Assembly (NCBI RefSeq): GCF_014873705.1 | Contig: NZ_JADBDS010000005.1 | Span: 186,001 to 250,000, forward strand | Length of the DNA: 64,000 nucleotides | DNA from: Mycobacterium sp. OAS707 | GTDB lineage: Bacteria; Actinomycetota; Actinomycetes; Mycobacteriales; Mycobacteriaceae | Direction: 5' to 3' | Shown here: piece after piece, positions 17,298 to 25,569 of the stretch | Layout: every line of letters starts with the position of its first letter | How positions within the stretch are numbered: position 1 is the first letter of the stretch | Translations under genes and position numbers: made by a program | Notes under the pieces: generated by a model | The model's input: the letters and a program-made list of their open reading frames with translations, nothing else | Database searches by the model: none | What the model was told of the DNA's origin: nothing

Positions 17298-18062
17298 CTA
17301 GGCCGGGAGCCGTGCCGTGGCCTTCGCGCCCAGTTCGGCGAACTGGCTGCGCAGGTTGTCGGCGCGGGCCAGGAGCGTGTGCACCGTGTACGGGCGCGTG
17401 CTGTCTAGTTCGAGAACCGCGGGCGCGGTGCGCAACTCGGAGGCCGCAAGGCCCAGGATCACCATCGTCGAGGAGGTGAACTGGTCGTCGCGGCCGTCGA
17501 TCTCGAGTTCGTCGACCCATTCGCGTTCGTCGATCTCGAATCGGTCCGCCTGCTGCACGAAGCCGTTGATGACGTTCATCAGCTCGTCGCGACGGGCGTG
17601 GAACCACGCCTCCTCGGTCGGCATGCGGGCCTGGCGCTCGCGTTCGGTTTGGCGCGCTGCGCGGCTGATCTTCTCGTCGGGCCGGTCGTAGCGCAGCAGG
17701 GCCTCGAGCCGGTCGATGCGATCGATCAGGCCCTGCTTGCCGACGCCGACTTGCGCGCCGATCTGAGACAGAAACAGGCCGCGATCGCGGCCGGCCTTCA
17801 GAAAATACAACTCACGGCGACGGTCTTCCCACCACAGCCAGTTGTTGAGGGTCAGGGCGTCGCAGACATCGGCCTGCAGCACCCAGCGGGGGATATCCGG
17901 GCCGCTGAATCTGCGTAGATAGTCGAGTACTTCGCGGGGGTCGGAAGCGGCTGAATCGGGCAACAATTCGAGGTGTCGATCGTCGATTTTAGCCCTGCGA
18001 CGTGCGATTCTAGTGATGGCAGTGGCCACCTCCGAGCGATGCACCTTGGGCCGGGTAGCCAC
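17298..18062 (-). CDS. Putative HTH DNA-binding protein, plasmid regulator
   Basis: A 254-aa protein with a helix-turn-helix candidate FLSQIGAQVGVGKQGLIDRIDRLEALL near residues 97-123, in which a recognition helix leads straight into a longer helix. Flanking regions are helical and charged. I do not recognise the family. The call rests on the HTH and on the position next to the second partition operon, from which it diverges. Start GTG 18062 is uncertain because the nearest purine-rich stretch is very close. An inverted repeat just upstream of the start (18066-18082) could be an autoregulatory operator. Confidence 0.55.
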   Translation of the reverse strand: MATRPKVHRSEVATAITRIARRRAKIDDRHLELLPDSAASDPREVLDYLRRFSGPDIPRWVLQADVCDALTLNNWLWWEDRRRELYFLKAGRDRGLFLSQIGAQVGVGKQGLIDRIDRLEALLRYDRPDEKISRAARQTERERQARMPTEEAWFHARRDELMNVINGFVQQADRFEIDEREWVDELEIDGRDDQFTSSTMVILGLAASELRTAPAVLELDSTRPYTVHTLLARADNLRSQFAELGAKATARLPA

Positions 18063-18065
18063 CCT

Positions 18066-18082
18066 GTCAGTATTTCACTGAC
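18066..18082. promoter_or_regulatory. Inverted repeat GTCAGT-N5-ACTGAC at the HTH gene start
   Basis: Perfect 6-bp arms at 18066-18071 and 18077-18082, beginning 4 bases before the GTG of the HTH gene. A protein bound here would block translation initiation or a very short leader, as expected for self-repression. Confidence 0.45.
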
Positions 18083-18289
18083 GGATAGAACGGGCTCGTT
18101 GCGACGCGCCGGCCTTTCCGGGACACCAGCCGAATCTAGAGTCGCTGCAGCGCATTTCATCCGCGTCGATGCGACGGGAGCGACGCCGCCCAGTCGCTGA
18201 CCGTGAACGTAACTGGCATGCACCGTGATTCGCGACCTCGCCGGCAGAGCCCGATCAATGGCGGGTGCGGCTCGATGCTCGCTGGCCTC

Positions 18290-18315
18290 CCATTCTTTAC
18301 CGCGGTAAAGAATGG
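18290..18315. repeat. Palindrome copy 3 (26-bp perfect palindrome)
   Basis: The core CTTTACCGCGGTAAAG is extended outward by five matching bases on each side, giving 26 bp. It is the longest copy. Its centre lies 33 bp from that of copy 4, about three helical turns, so both could be bound on the same face. It is located in the divergent region between the HTH gene and the second parA. Confidence 0.8.
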
Positions 18316-18325
18316 AACCGTTCAA

Positions 18326-18345
18326 ATCTTTACCGCGGTAAAGAT
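18326..18345. repeat. Palindrome copy 4 (20-bp perfect palindrome)
   Basis: The core CTTTACCGCGGTAAAG with two further matching bases on each side, 162 bases upstream of the second parA start. With copy 3 it forms a tandem site suited to ParB nucleation. The surrounding gap 18063-18506 holds no gene. Confidence 0.8.
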
Positions 18346-18506
18346 CGTCAGACCTGGCTGTGGCCTCGGCGCACCGACAACCGGTGTGCCTCCACGCTTT
18401 TCGCCCAGCGTGTCGGCGCGAGAGATTAAGCGCATCACCGTAGACTGCAGCTGTCTCATCCGAAGTACCTCGCTAGGCGAGGGAAGCATACGGAAAGGCC
18501 ATATCA

Positions 18507-19223
18507 ATGGCTGTTAACGTCGTTCTCAATCAGAAGGGCGGCGTTGGTAAAAGCACCATCACCGTCAACCTTGCCGCCGTCACGGCTGATGTTCTCACCC
18601 ACCGCGACGATCCGAACGCGAGCTCACCGGTGGCAGCAGTCTCCATTGACCCGCAGGGGTCCGCGATTTGGTGGGCGTCGCGCGTCAACGACCTGCCGTT
18701 CCACGTTGTACAGGCGGACAACGATGACCTCGACGCGCTCAAGCGCCTCGGTGAATTGCCGGGCATTCAGCATGTCTATGTCGACACTCCGGGTTGGATC
18801 GAATTGGCCAGTGGCGACGACGTCTCTGACCCACTAGGCCAAGGACCGGCCGCAGAGGCCCTGCGGGTTGTTCTCGACGTCGCCGACCGTGTCATCGTTC
18901 CGATGGAGACTGAACCGCTGAGCTTCGACCCGACCGCGCGGACCATTAACAAAGTTATTCGGCCTCGCGGGATCCCGTACATCGTGGTCATCAACAACTG
19001 GGAGACTCGCGACGGTCAGCGCGACCTCGAGGAGACCAAGGAGTTCGTCAGGGGCAACGGATGGCCGTTGGCGCACACCGTGATCCGTCACTACAAGCTG
19101 CATGCGCGCGCCAGTGCTGACGGCCAGGTCGTGACCGAGTACGCGACCAACGGGGTTTCGTTGCGGGCGCGCGAAGACTTCTACCGGCTCGCGCTCGAAC
19201 TCAACGTCGGAGGAGTCAGCTGA
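18507..19223 (+). CDS. ParA-family ATPase, second partition system
   Basis: A 238-aa ParA-type ATPase with Walker A NQKGGVGKST at residues 8-17 and the SIDPQGS switch near residue 50. The VYVDTPGW Walker B region is somewhat divergent, with a longer loop between beta-strands than the first ParA. It lacks an N-terminal HTH. Its TGA shares one base with the ATG of the ParB-like gene. The first ParA in the window has little similarity outside the motifs, so this is not a recent duplicate. Upstream palindromes are likely centromere or operator sites. Confidence 0.85.
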   Translation: MAVNVVLNQKGGVGKSTITVNLAAVTADVLTHRDDPNASSPVAAVSIDPQGSAIWWASRVNDLPFHVVQADNDDLDALKRLGELPGIQHVYVDTPGWIELASGDDVSDPLGQGPAAEALRVVLDVADRVIVPMETEPLSFDPTARTINKVIRPRGIPYIVVINNWETRDGQRDLEETKEFVRGNGWPLAHTVIRHYKLHARASADGQVVTEYATNGVSLRAREDFYRLALELNVGGVS

Positions 19224-20068
19224 TGGCCCGCGGAGGACGGACCAACCTCGCCGCCCTAGTCACCGGCGTCGGCGATCAGTCGCCGGTTGATCAACTGGTC
19301 AGCGGGGCATCCACTCGCACCGCACCGTTGTCTGATCTGACACCGAATCCGCGGAACCCCCGCGAGGATCTCGGGGACCTGTCGAACCTGGAGTCGATCG
19401 CTGACATGCAGCTGCAGCCGGCGGTTGTGGTCACCAAAGGCGCATACCTCAAGTTATATCCCGAGGACCGCATCACCACCCGCTTCGTCGTCATCAACGG
19501 ATGCCGGCGCTTGGCGGCCGCGCACAAGTTCGGCCGCACCGATCTGGACATCGTTGTCAACGACGAAATCGCCCGGGACCGCGTCACTCTCATCTCGGCA
19601 TCGATCGCCGAAAACGTCGACCGCCAAGACTTCGACGTCATCGAAGAAGCGAAGGCGGTCGCAGCGCTCGTCAAAGAATGTGGCAGCGCCAACGAGGCAG
19701 CCAGCCGGCTGCACAAGCACGAGACATGGGTGTCGCAGCGGCGTGCGCTGCTGCAACTGGCGCCCGAATTGCAAAGAGCTTTGCGCAGAGGCGAATTGGC
19801 GATCAGGGAAGCCCGCCAGCTGGCGCGTGTTCCGCACGAGCAACAGGTCGCGCGGTGGCAAGCCGCTCTCGACAAGAAGAACGACAGCAGCGAGAACGAC
19901 GGCGCAACTGGCAAGCGACCGCCGAACCCCTCGCGCATAATCGTCAGCGCCCTAAAGGAATTCGACTCGAAGCCACAGTTGCTCGCTGACGCGTTGCGAT
20001 CACACCTTGGCCCCGACGGTGTCAAGACGTTGCTCGCCGCACTGGCCGACGAAGCGGCTGCGGTCTAA
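19223..20068 (+). CDS. parB: ParB/Spo0J/KorB-like partition protein
   Basis: A 281-aa ParB-type protein. Residues about 35-125 form the ParB N-terminal domain with N-P-R-N-P-R and a variant of the G-E-R-R nucleotide box (INGCRRLAA). Then come E-N-V-D-R-Q-D-F and a central HTH (GSANEAASRLHKHETWVSQRRALLQL). The C-terminal dimerisation region is short. It would bind palindromic parS sites and load onto DNA; the 16-bp palindromes nearby are the obvious candidates. CGGAGGAG at 19208-19215 supports ATG 19223. Confidence 0.85.
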   Translation: MARGGRTNLAALVTGVGDQSPVDQLVSGASTRTAPLSDLTPNPRNPREDLGDLSNLESIADMQLQPAVVVTKGAYLKLYPEDRITTRFVVINGCRRLAAAHKFGRTDLDIVVNDEIARDRVTLISASIAENVDRQDFDVIEEAKAVAALVKECGSANEAASRLHKHETWVSQRRALLQLAPELQRALRRGELAIREARQLARVPHEQQVARWQAALDKKNDSSENDGATGKRPPNPSRIIVSALKEFDSKPQLLADALRSHLGPDGVKTLLAALADEAAAV

Positions 20069-20161
20069 CGACACACTCCGGCGTCACGTGACGATTGGCG
20101 GCCGTGTAGCCGCAGTCTGGTCGTGCAACGGCGAAACCGCTGCGTGCGGCGAGAACCGCTG

Positions 20162-21043
20162 CTAGCGCCGTTCTTCTGTCTCGGGTCCGGGAGAAACGGC
20201 GGCATGCAGGAGGTGCCCACCTCCCTGATCAGCGCCGGCGGCGACCCCAAAGATCCGCGCACGAATGTCGTTGCTCGCGAGATCGTCGACGCTGGCGAAT
20301 CCCGTCGCCGCGAGCAGATGGTGCAGCTCTTCAGGCTCGATCGGATCCTGGAGTGGCTCTCCGATAGCTGCGGTGCGCGTACGCAGTCGTTCCCGTGTCT
20401 GCACCACAACGTCTGACTCGTTGCGGAGACGTGCCGCGTAGTCGAAGACCACCTCTGCGCCGGTCACGGATGCGATTCCGCGAAGCGTCGCCGTGACCGC
20501 GGACCGCGTTAAGTACGGAACAACACCCAGCCACATGAAGAACGCCGGTTGCCCGCGATCAAAGCCGTGACGTGTCAGCGCGTCGATGAAGTCCTCACGT
20601 TCGAAATCGACCGCCACATACACGACGTCGCGGGGGAGGGCGATGCCCGATTCCTGCAGCCGCCGACGCTTCCAATCGGCGGTGTCGGGGTGGTCAACCT
20701 CAAATGTGACCAAGCCCGGGTAGGGGTTTCGATATGCGAAGGTGTCCAAACCGGCGCCCAGGACGGCGAGTTGGCGTGTCCCGCGATCGACGGCAGACGA
20801 AAGACAATCCTCGGCGAAGCGGTGCCGGGCCGCGATGAACAGACGAAGGCGCCTGGCGTGCGGGTCGTTTCGGGTCGCCGTCACCGTTTGTTCGGGATGC
20901 TCCTCACCCAAGATCTGCCACGCCAAAGGGTCGGCGAAGATGCGGCCGTCCTCCAATACCTGATGGACAGCGCGGTGTCGCGCCGCCGCCAAGGCGGTCT
21001 GGCTGGGTTGTCCGCTGCGCACCAGCCAACGATACGAACGCAC
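20162..21043 (-). CDS. SAM-dependent methyltransferase, TIGR00027/LCM-like family
   Basis: A 293-aa class I methyltransferase of the leucine-carboxyl-methyltransferase-like family that is greatly expanded in mycobacteria. It has the SAM-binding motif VLGAGLDTFAYR near residues 93-104, an acidic FEVDHP strand end for the ribose, and the N-terminal SQTALAAARHRAVHQ helix. The methyl acceptor is unknown. The start is GTG 21043. It reads toward the ParB gene and is separated from it by only 93 bases. Confidence 0.85.
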   Translation of the reverse strand: MRSYRWLVRSGQPSQTALAAARHRAVHQVLEDGRIFADPLAWQILGEEHPEQTVTATRNDPHARRLRLFIAARHRFAEDCLSSAVDRGTRQLAVLGAGLDTFAYRNPYPGLVTFEVDHPDTADWKRRRLQESGIALPRDVVYVAVDFEREDFIDALTRHGFDRGQPAFFMWLGVVPYLTRSAVTATLRGIASVTGAEVVFDYAARLRNESDVVVQTRERLRTRTAAIGEPLQDPIEPEELHHLLAATGFASVDDLASNDIRARIFGVAAGADQGGGHLLHAAVSPGPETEERR

Positions 21044-21079
21044 GAGGTGGCCCGCGAGCCATCGACGCCCGTGCTGGAC

Positions 21080-21520
21080 TTACCGATCGGCCAGGTCGCC
21101 GATGTTGCCCGGCGTCATGAATTGGCCCAGCGCGTCGAGGTAACGGCTCGCGATCGCGCGATACTTTTCGGAGGCGTCGTTGACGGCCTTGTCGGCGTCG
21201 AGCAATTCCTGTTGGGCGGCGATCAATAGCCGGTTGGCCTCCGACAGCGACACGATCTGGGCGCGCAGTTCGTCGACCACCGTGTCGGATGCCGGGGGAG
21301 GGGCGGCGCCCGCCGCTGCACCCGGCAGCGCATCGGCGTAGACGTACCAACGCAGGCGTTCGGGGCGCGGAATCGCACCGCCGCGAATCTCGCCGGCCTC
21401 GATCGCGCGTTTGACCGTGCGCGGATCCTTGCCCAGTCGGGTGGCAGCCTCCTTCAACGACACCACAGGTCCTTCTGGTGCCGTTTCAACGCCGGGTGGT
21501 GGTTGCTTAGGCTGCGTCAT
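21080..21520 (-). CDS. HTH and coiled-coil protein, plasmid DNA-binding type
   Basis: A 146-aa protein. Residues about 18-50 (VVSLKEAATRLGKDPRTVKRAIEAGEI) are a MerR/excisionase-like helix-turn-helix. After a Pro/Ala linker, residues 83-135 form a continuous amphipathic helix likely to be a coiled coil (VVDELRAQIVSLSEANRLL). This architecture recalls KfrA-type plasmid proteins, which help condense plasmids near partition loci, but the family match is inferred. The AT-richer region 21521-21707 upstream should carry divergent promoters for this gene and the ribbon-helix-helix gene. Confidence 0.6.
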   Translation of the reverse strand: MTQPKQPPPGVETAPEGPVVSLKEAATRLGKDPRTVKRAIEAGEIRGGAIPRPERLRWYVYADALPGAAAGAAPPPASDTVVDELRAQIVSLSEANRLLIAAQQELLDADKAVNDASEKYRAIASRYLDALGQFMTPGNIGDLADR

Positions 21521-21707
21521 CCTCGATCCGGTCGGGCGCGGACCGTGCGTGGGGTCCGTAGAAGCATTATGCTCCTAAATAACGGCAAAATAGCGACATG
21601 CGGAGATTCGATTACGACAGATGCCGCTAATTAAGGACATCGATGTCGTAAACTAGCAGCACGCGCACCGCCGCGCAGATCATCACGACGGCGCCAGAGG
21701 AGTGAAC

Positions 21708-21884
21708 ATGAGCCGTGGGACCGAGACCCGCAAGCTCACGGAGGGTGTGTACGTGCGCTTCAGCCCCGCCGACTACGACGCCCTGCGCTCGGAGGCGGAG
21801 CGCCGCGACGTCAGCATCGCCCAGCTGCTCCGCGAGGAGACGCTTGCCGCGTGCCGCGCCGGCGACGAGGTCAGCGTCGCGTAA
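21708..21884 (+). CDS. Small ribbon-helix-helix protein
   Basis: A 58-aa protein: beta-strand GVYVRFSPADYDALR, then helices SEAERRDVSIAQLLREETLAACRA. This is the MobC/CopG-like ribbon-helix-helix pattern (strand, helix, turn, helix). AGAGGAG at 21696-21702 sets ATG 21708. It may act as an accessory mobilisation factor or a repressor. No toxin gene follows; the next gene encodes a secreted nuclease 51 bases on. Confidence 0.65.
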   Translation: MSRGTETRKLTEGVYVRFSPADYDALRSEAERRDVSIAQLLREETLAACRAGDEVSVA

Positions 21885-21934
21885 CCCCGCGCGATGTCGT
21901 CACAATTGACAGGTCGGTGCGGCATATTGCAAAC

Positions 21935-22477
21935 GTGCGCCGCCTGACTCGCCTCGTTCTTGCCGTCGCGACGGTGGCTGGCGCATCTCTGATTCCGGCA
22001 ATCGATCAACCGTCGGCGCACGCCGATCCGATCGCGACGACGGCCACGGTGCTGAAGGTGGTCGACGGTGACACCGTCGACATCGTCGACGACGTCCGGG
22101 GTCGGCTGCGCATCCGCCTGTTGGGCATCGACACTCCAGAAACCAAGAAGCCCGGCTACACCGTCGGCTGCTGGGGCCCGGAAGCATCCGAGTTCGCGAA
22201 AGCGACTCTGCTCGGACAACGCGTCGCGCTCATCACGGATCCGAGCCAAGGGATGTACGACCGCTATGGGCGCACGTTGGCCTTCCTGGACAAGGCCGAC
22301 GGGTGGGACTACTCGGTTGAAGCGGTCCGCGCCGGCATGGCCCGTGCGTACGTCTATCACAACAATCCGTCGGCCCGGGCCGACGAGATCGCCGTTGCCG
22401 AACAGGAAGCCAAGACCACAGGCCGCGGGCTGTGGGGGCCACCGTGCAACGGCCTGACAGCGTCTGTCCCAAACTGA
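21935..22477 (+). CDS. Secreted thermonuclease-like nuclease (SNase domain)
   Basis: A 180-aa protein with a signal peptide (RRLTRLVLAVATVAGA, cleavage likely after AHA) and one staphylococcal-nuclease domain. The catalytic residues of SNase are in place: R and E in RIRLLGIDTPE and R in YDRYGRTLAF. Two Cys residues (WGCWGPE-type loop and the C-terminal PPCNG) may form a disulfide. It would degrade nucleic acids outside the cell. GTG 21935 places the signal peptide at the N-terminus; earlier in-frame starts would bury it. The role on the plasmid is unclear. Confidence 0.82.
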   Translation: MRRLTRLVLAVATVAGASLIPAIDQPSAHADPIATTATVLKVVDGDTVDIVDDVRGRLRIRLLGIDTPETKKPGYTVGCWGPEASEFAKATLLGQRVALITDPSQGMYDRYGRTLAFLDKADGWDYSVEAVRAGMARAYVYHNNPSARADEIAVAEQEAKTTGRGLWGPPCNGLTASVPN

Positions 22478-22896
22478 TCGTCGGACGCCTCTTGGAATCC
22501 GGACCTGTTGGGGGACAACACGATCGGTGCTGTTTGGACGCTATTGCCTTAAGCGCGGGCGCGTAGGTGTACCCGCGACTCCGATCAACGAGATCACGTC
22601 CATGTTCGTGAGTCTGCGGTTTGCGCAAGGGGTTGTCCGACAAAGATTGCTCCACGCATGAGTGAGCGAGGAGGGCAGTGTTAATGATTCCGGTGATGGA
22701 TCAGAACTTCTAATGTCGACCGCTGACGTAACGCAGCATTATCGGCGTCGCATCCGGTTGGCAGTTGCTCTGCAGTGGAGTGATAGCGGTCCGAAAGCGA
22801 TGACAGACGGTTTAGAAAGGTGCGACGACATCATTCGAGACGCACGATCGCTCATCTGTGGCCGCTGCGCTGACAAAGGCAACCGTGTGTCCACGG
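22478..22896. other. Gene-free region
   Basis: About 419 bases between the 3' ends of two convergent genes (nuclease and kinase). Small open frames here show no coding character. I see no clear terminator. Confidence 0.35.
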
Positions 22897-24414
22897 TTAG
22901 GCACCGCAAAGCCCTTGACTGTCACGGAATCCGGTACCTCTTGGGCACAAGGTGACTGGCTTACCGGTGGGGTCGGTGATCGTCGCATAACCATCGGGTC
23001 GCAACGTAAAGGTGAAGGCTTCGCCGCTGTAGCGGTTTAGCCATTGAGTGGCGGTATCGCCGTGCGACTCCATCTCAGTCGTCAGAACGATCATGGCTGT
23101 GCTGGAGGTCATCGCCGACCATGTGGCGGACCAGGACGTGCCGTTGGCCACTCCGGACCACACCGCATAGTGGGCGCTCCCGTCTGGCGCGAGGGTGACA
23201 GACGTTGCGTGTTGGCCCCACTCGCCGTAGAACCCCGCGGTCGATATCGCGGGCGTGGTTGTGGTTGGGGGTGACTCAGCCGGCTGCGCCGGGGCAGCCC
23301 CGGGAGCTGGCGTAAACGGCGAACTGACCGTGGACGCTGACACCGGACTGGATGTTGATGGTGCGGTTGTGTCGGGGGCAGTCGGAGACTGCCACGGTCG
23401 CCAGAGCACAAGCGTTATCGCCAGCGCCACGATCGCGGCTGTCGCGGCAGCGGCTAGCCATCGGTGACGAGTACTTCGATTTGATGCCGTAGCGGTCTTC
23501 GGCTGGGGTGCTGGCTTCGCAGTGGCTTTCGGGGCGGTTGCGGTCGGTGCGGAGGCCGCATGGGCATCGGCCGAAGTGGCCCCCTTCAACGCGCGCGCGA
23601 AGTCCGCGCAGTGTTCGTATCGGTCGGCGGGATGCTTGGACAGCGCTCGAGCGAGCACTGGATCCAGCGCCCCGAGTCCGGGACGTTTGGCCGCCAAGGA
23701 TGGAGGGTCGGCGTTCAGATGGCGGCTGATCACTACTGCCGGATTGGACTGCGGGAACAGCTGCTCACCGGTGAGCAGGTGGTAGGCGGTCGCCGCCAAT
23801 CCGTACTGGTCGGCGCGCCCATCAATATCCTCACCCATCAACTGCTCTGGCGCGGCGTAAGCGACTGTGCCGACGGTCATGTTGGTCGTGGTCAAACCGC
23901 TGACCTCGCCCAAGGGGCGCGCGATGCCGAAGTCGGCCAGCAAGATTCGGCGGTCCTCCTCGCCGGCTGCATCATGCTCGGCGAGCATGATGTTCGCAGG
24001 CTTGACGTCGCGATGCAGCAGACCGCGCTTGTGCGCGTGGTCCAATGCCGCGGCAACAGCCGTCACAATCGTGATCACCTCATCGACGGGCATCCCCGTG
24101 GGTGAGTCAGCGAGTCGCTGGCCAGCGTCAATGCCGTCGACAAACTCCATTGCAATCCACAGTTGGCCGTTGTGCTCGCCGCGGTCGTAAACAGTGACCA
24201 CGTTCGGGTGCCATAGGCCGGAGGCCAGGTCGGCTTCGCGTGTGAACCGCTCCCGGAACGTTGAGTCCCTCGATATCGCTGCCGGCAAGACTTTCAGTGC
24301 ATCGCGCCTCGGCAAACGCGGATGCCGCGCGAGGTACACCTCGCCCATACCGCCGGCGCCCAACGCATCGATAATCGTGTAGTCAGCAAAGTCGTCCCCC
24401 GGGGCTAACTGCAT
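22897..24414 (-). CDS. Receptor-type serine/threonine protein kinase (Pkn family)
   Basis: A 505-aa Hanks-type kinase of the mycobacterial PknF/PknJ kind. It has a Gly-rich loop (GAGGMGEVYLA), a catalytic loop HRDVKPANIM (about residues 132-141), DFG and a GTVAYAAPEQ activation segment. A Pro/Ala-rich juxtamembrane region and one TM helix (about 318-338) follow. The extracellular domain of about 150 residues has a Thr/Pro-rich stalk and two Cys (LCPRG, LCGA) likely forming a disulfide. The sensor domain resembles those of PknJ-type kinases that read 'W-x-x-x-G-x-V-T-L' repeats. Its ligand is unknown. It could belong to the cargo or to phage defence. Confidence 0.93.
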   Translation of the reverse strand: MQLAPGDDFADYTIIDALGAGGMGEVYLARHPRLPRRDALKVLPAAISRDSTFRERFTREADLASGLWHPNVVTVYDRGEHNGQLWIAMEFVDGIDAGQRLADSPTGMPVDEVITIVTAVAAALDHAHKRGLLHRDVKPANIMLAEHDAAGEEDRRILLADFGIARPLGEVSGLTTTNMTVGTVAYAAPEQLMGEDIDGRADQYGLAATAYHLLTGEQLFPQSNPAVVISRHLNADPPSLAAKRPGLGALDPVLARALSKHPADRYEHCADFARALKGATSADAHAASAPTATAPKATAKPAPQPKTATASNRSTRHRWLAAAATAAIVALAITLVLWRPWQSPTAPDTTAPSTSSPVSASTVSSPFTPAPGAAPAQPAESPPTTTTPAISTAGFYGEWGQHATSVTLAPDGSAHYAVWSGVANGTSWSATWSAMTSSTAMIVLTTEMESHGDTATQWLNRYSGEAFTFTLRPDGYATITDPTGKPVTLCPRGTGFRDSQGLCGA

Positions 24415-24596
24415 CCCCGCATGTTAGCGATGCCCTGGTCCGCAGTCCGCCGAAAAGAGGCTTGTGTGCTTCGGCTCGGAATTGCCCATTGGCGCAGCCT
24501 ACTGGTGCGTCGGCGTTCGTTCGGCTGCGCGCCGACCTAGAACGAGCAAGGTCAAATCGATCTCAGAAGTGAGACGTTGGGCGCTCGGTGCGCGAA

Positions 24597-24994
24597 CTAG
24601 TCGCGTTCATTCAACCTGCGCCACTTAATACATAGCTTCCGAACCTGCGCTGCCACCGCGAACTCCGTGCCAATATTCAAAGTCCACACGCCGACGAACA
24701 ATGCGCGAACCGGATCGTAGCGATGTCCCCAATCGTCAGTGAGTGCTCGTACGACGACCAGGATGGCCGGTGGGCCACAAGCTAAAACGATGACGACGAT
24801 AGCGATCAGCAGTGGAATGGCGCGAAAGAACAAGGCTTGCTTGACCTGAGCGATTCGCGGACCTCGATCGGCGAACTTGCCCATGGTAGGCACTTCAGTG
24901 GCAGCTGCATCTCGGGATGCCATGCGGAGAAGAGCAATCCGAGGGTCGCAAGCAGCAGGCCGGCCGCGGTGAGGAGGTCTCCGTTGACATCCAT
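24597..24994 (-). pseudogene. Frameshifted small membrane protein gene
   Basis: ATG 24994 begins MDVNGDLLTAAGLLLATLGLLF, a clear TM helix, but the frame then turns non-coding in character. A second frame with M at 24923 continues sensibly (GPRIAQVKQALFFRAIPLLIAIVVIVLACGPP, two more hydrophobic segments) to 24597. Joining them needs one base near 24905. The start overlaps the preceding stop as TGATG, showing it was translationally coupled to the gene upstream. The family is not recognised. Real decay and a sequencing error are both possible. Confidence 0.5.
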
Positions 24995-25526
24995 CAGAGT
25001 CGCGTCGTCAAGGCGGCGTATGTGGATGCTGCGATCTCGTATTCACCTGCAGTGCCTGCCGCCTTCCTGATCTTGGGCAGCGAGCCGTCGTGCCGCGCGA
25101 CAGTGCCATTGAGCGCTTCGATGATGTTCTCCGAGTCGCACACCAAAGCCACGTATCGGCATCGTCGTCTTTTGTCGCTTGCCCGAAAGCCGCAGCCATC
25201 GTGTCGTGGGTGGCCTCACGAAGCTCGTACTGAAACTGCGCACGGACAGCCCGCAGGAGGCTACGGCTCTCCGTCGTGGTCGTCTGAAACAGTGCACTTA
25301 TTTGACCTTCGGTCGGCAGGGGCCCGCCGAAAGGGTGCTTGATTCAGTAGCGACAGGCGGGAAATTTTGATGTCTTGCCCGCGGCTATCAACGTGTTGGC
25401 CCAACATCATTCGCACGTGCTCTTCTTCGGCGGCGGCGACGAATCCCGACAGGCGCTCGTGGAGATCTTCTATAGAGCAGCCGAGCACCGATGCCAGCTG
25501 TGTCCGTTCGGCACGCGTGAAGTCAT
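24994..25526 (-). pseudogene. Multiply frameshifted gene, unknown family
   Basis: Three consecutive frames on the minus strand give a continuous, protein-like reading. The first frame, near 25526-25340, reads FTRAERTQLASVLGC and onward to VRMMLGQHVDS. The second, near 25319-25145, reads PTEGQISALFQTTTTESR and onward to GQATKDDDADTW. The third, 25140-24994, reads CDSENIIEALNGTVARHDGS and ends at a TGA. One base seems lost just after ATG 25526, one gained near 25330, one lost near 25142. GGGAGG precedes the start, 44 bases after the upstream gene. The protein would be about 170 aa, helical; I cannot name it. Confidence 0.5.
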
Positions 25527-25569
25527 TGGACGTCGCTTCCTCCCGTTGCGGCGCGGATCGTCGGTGGAT

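Noticed and set aside
21708..22477. Toxin-antitoxin pair (ribbon-helix-helix plus nuclease)
   Set aside because: The nuclease carries a signal peptide and is of the secreted SNase type, not a known intracellular toxin.
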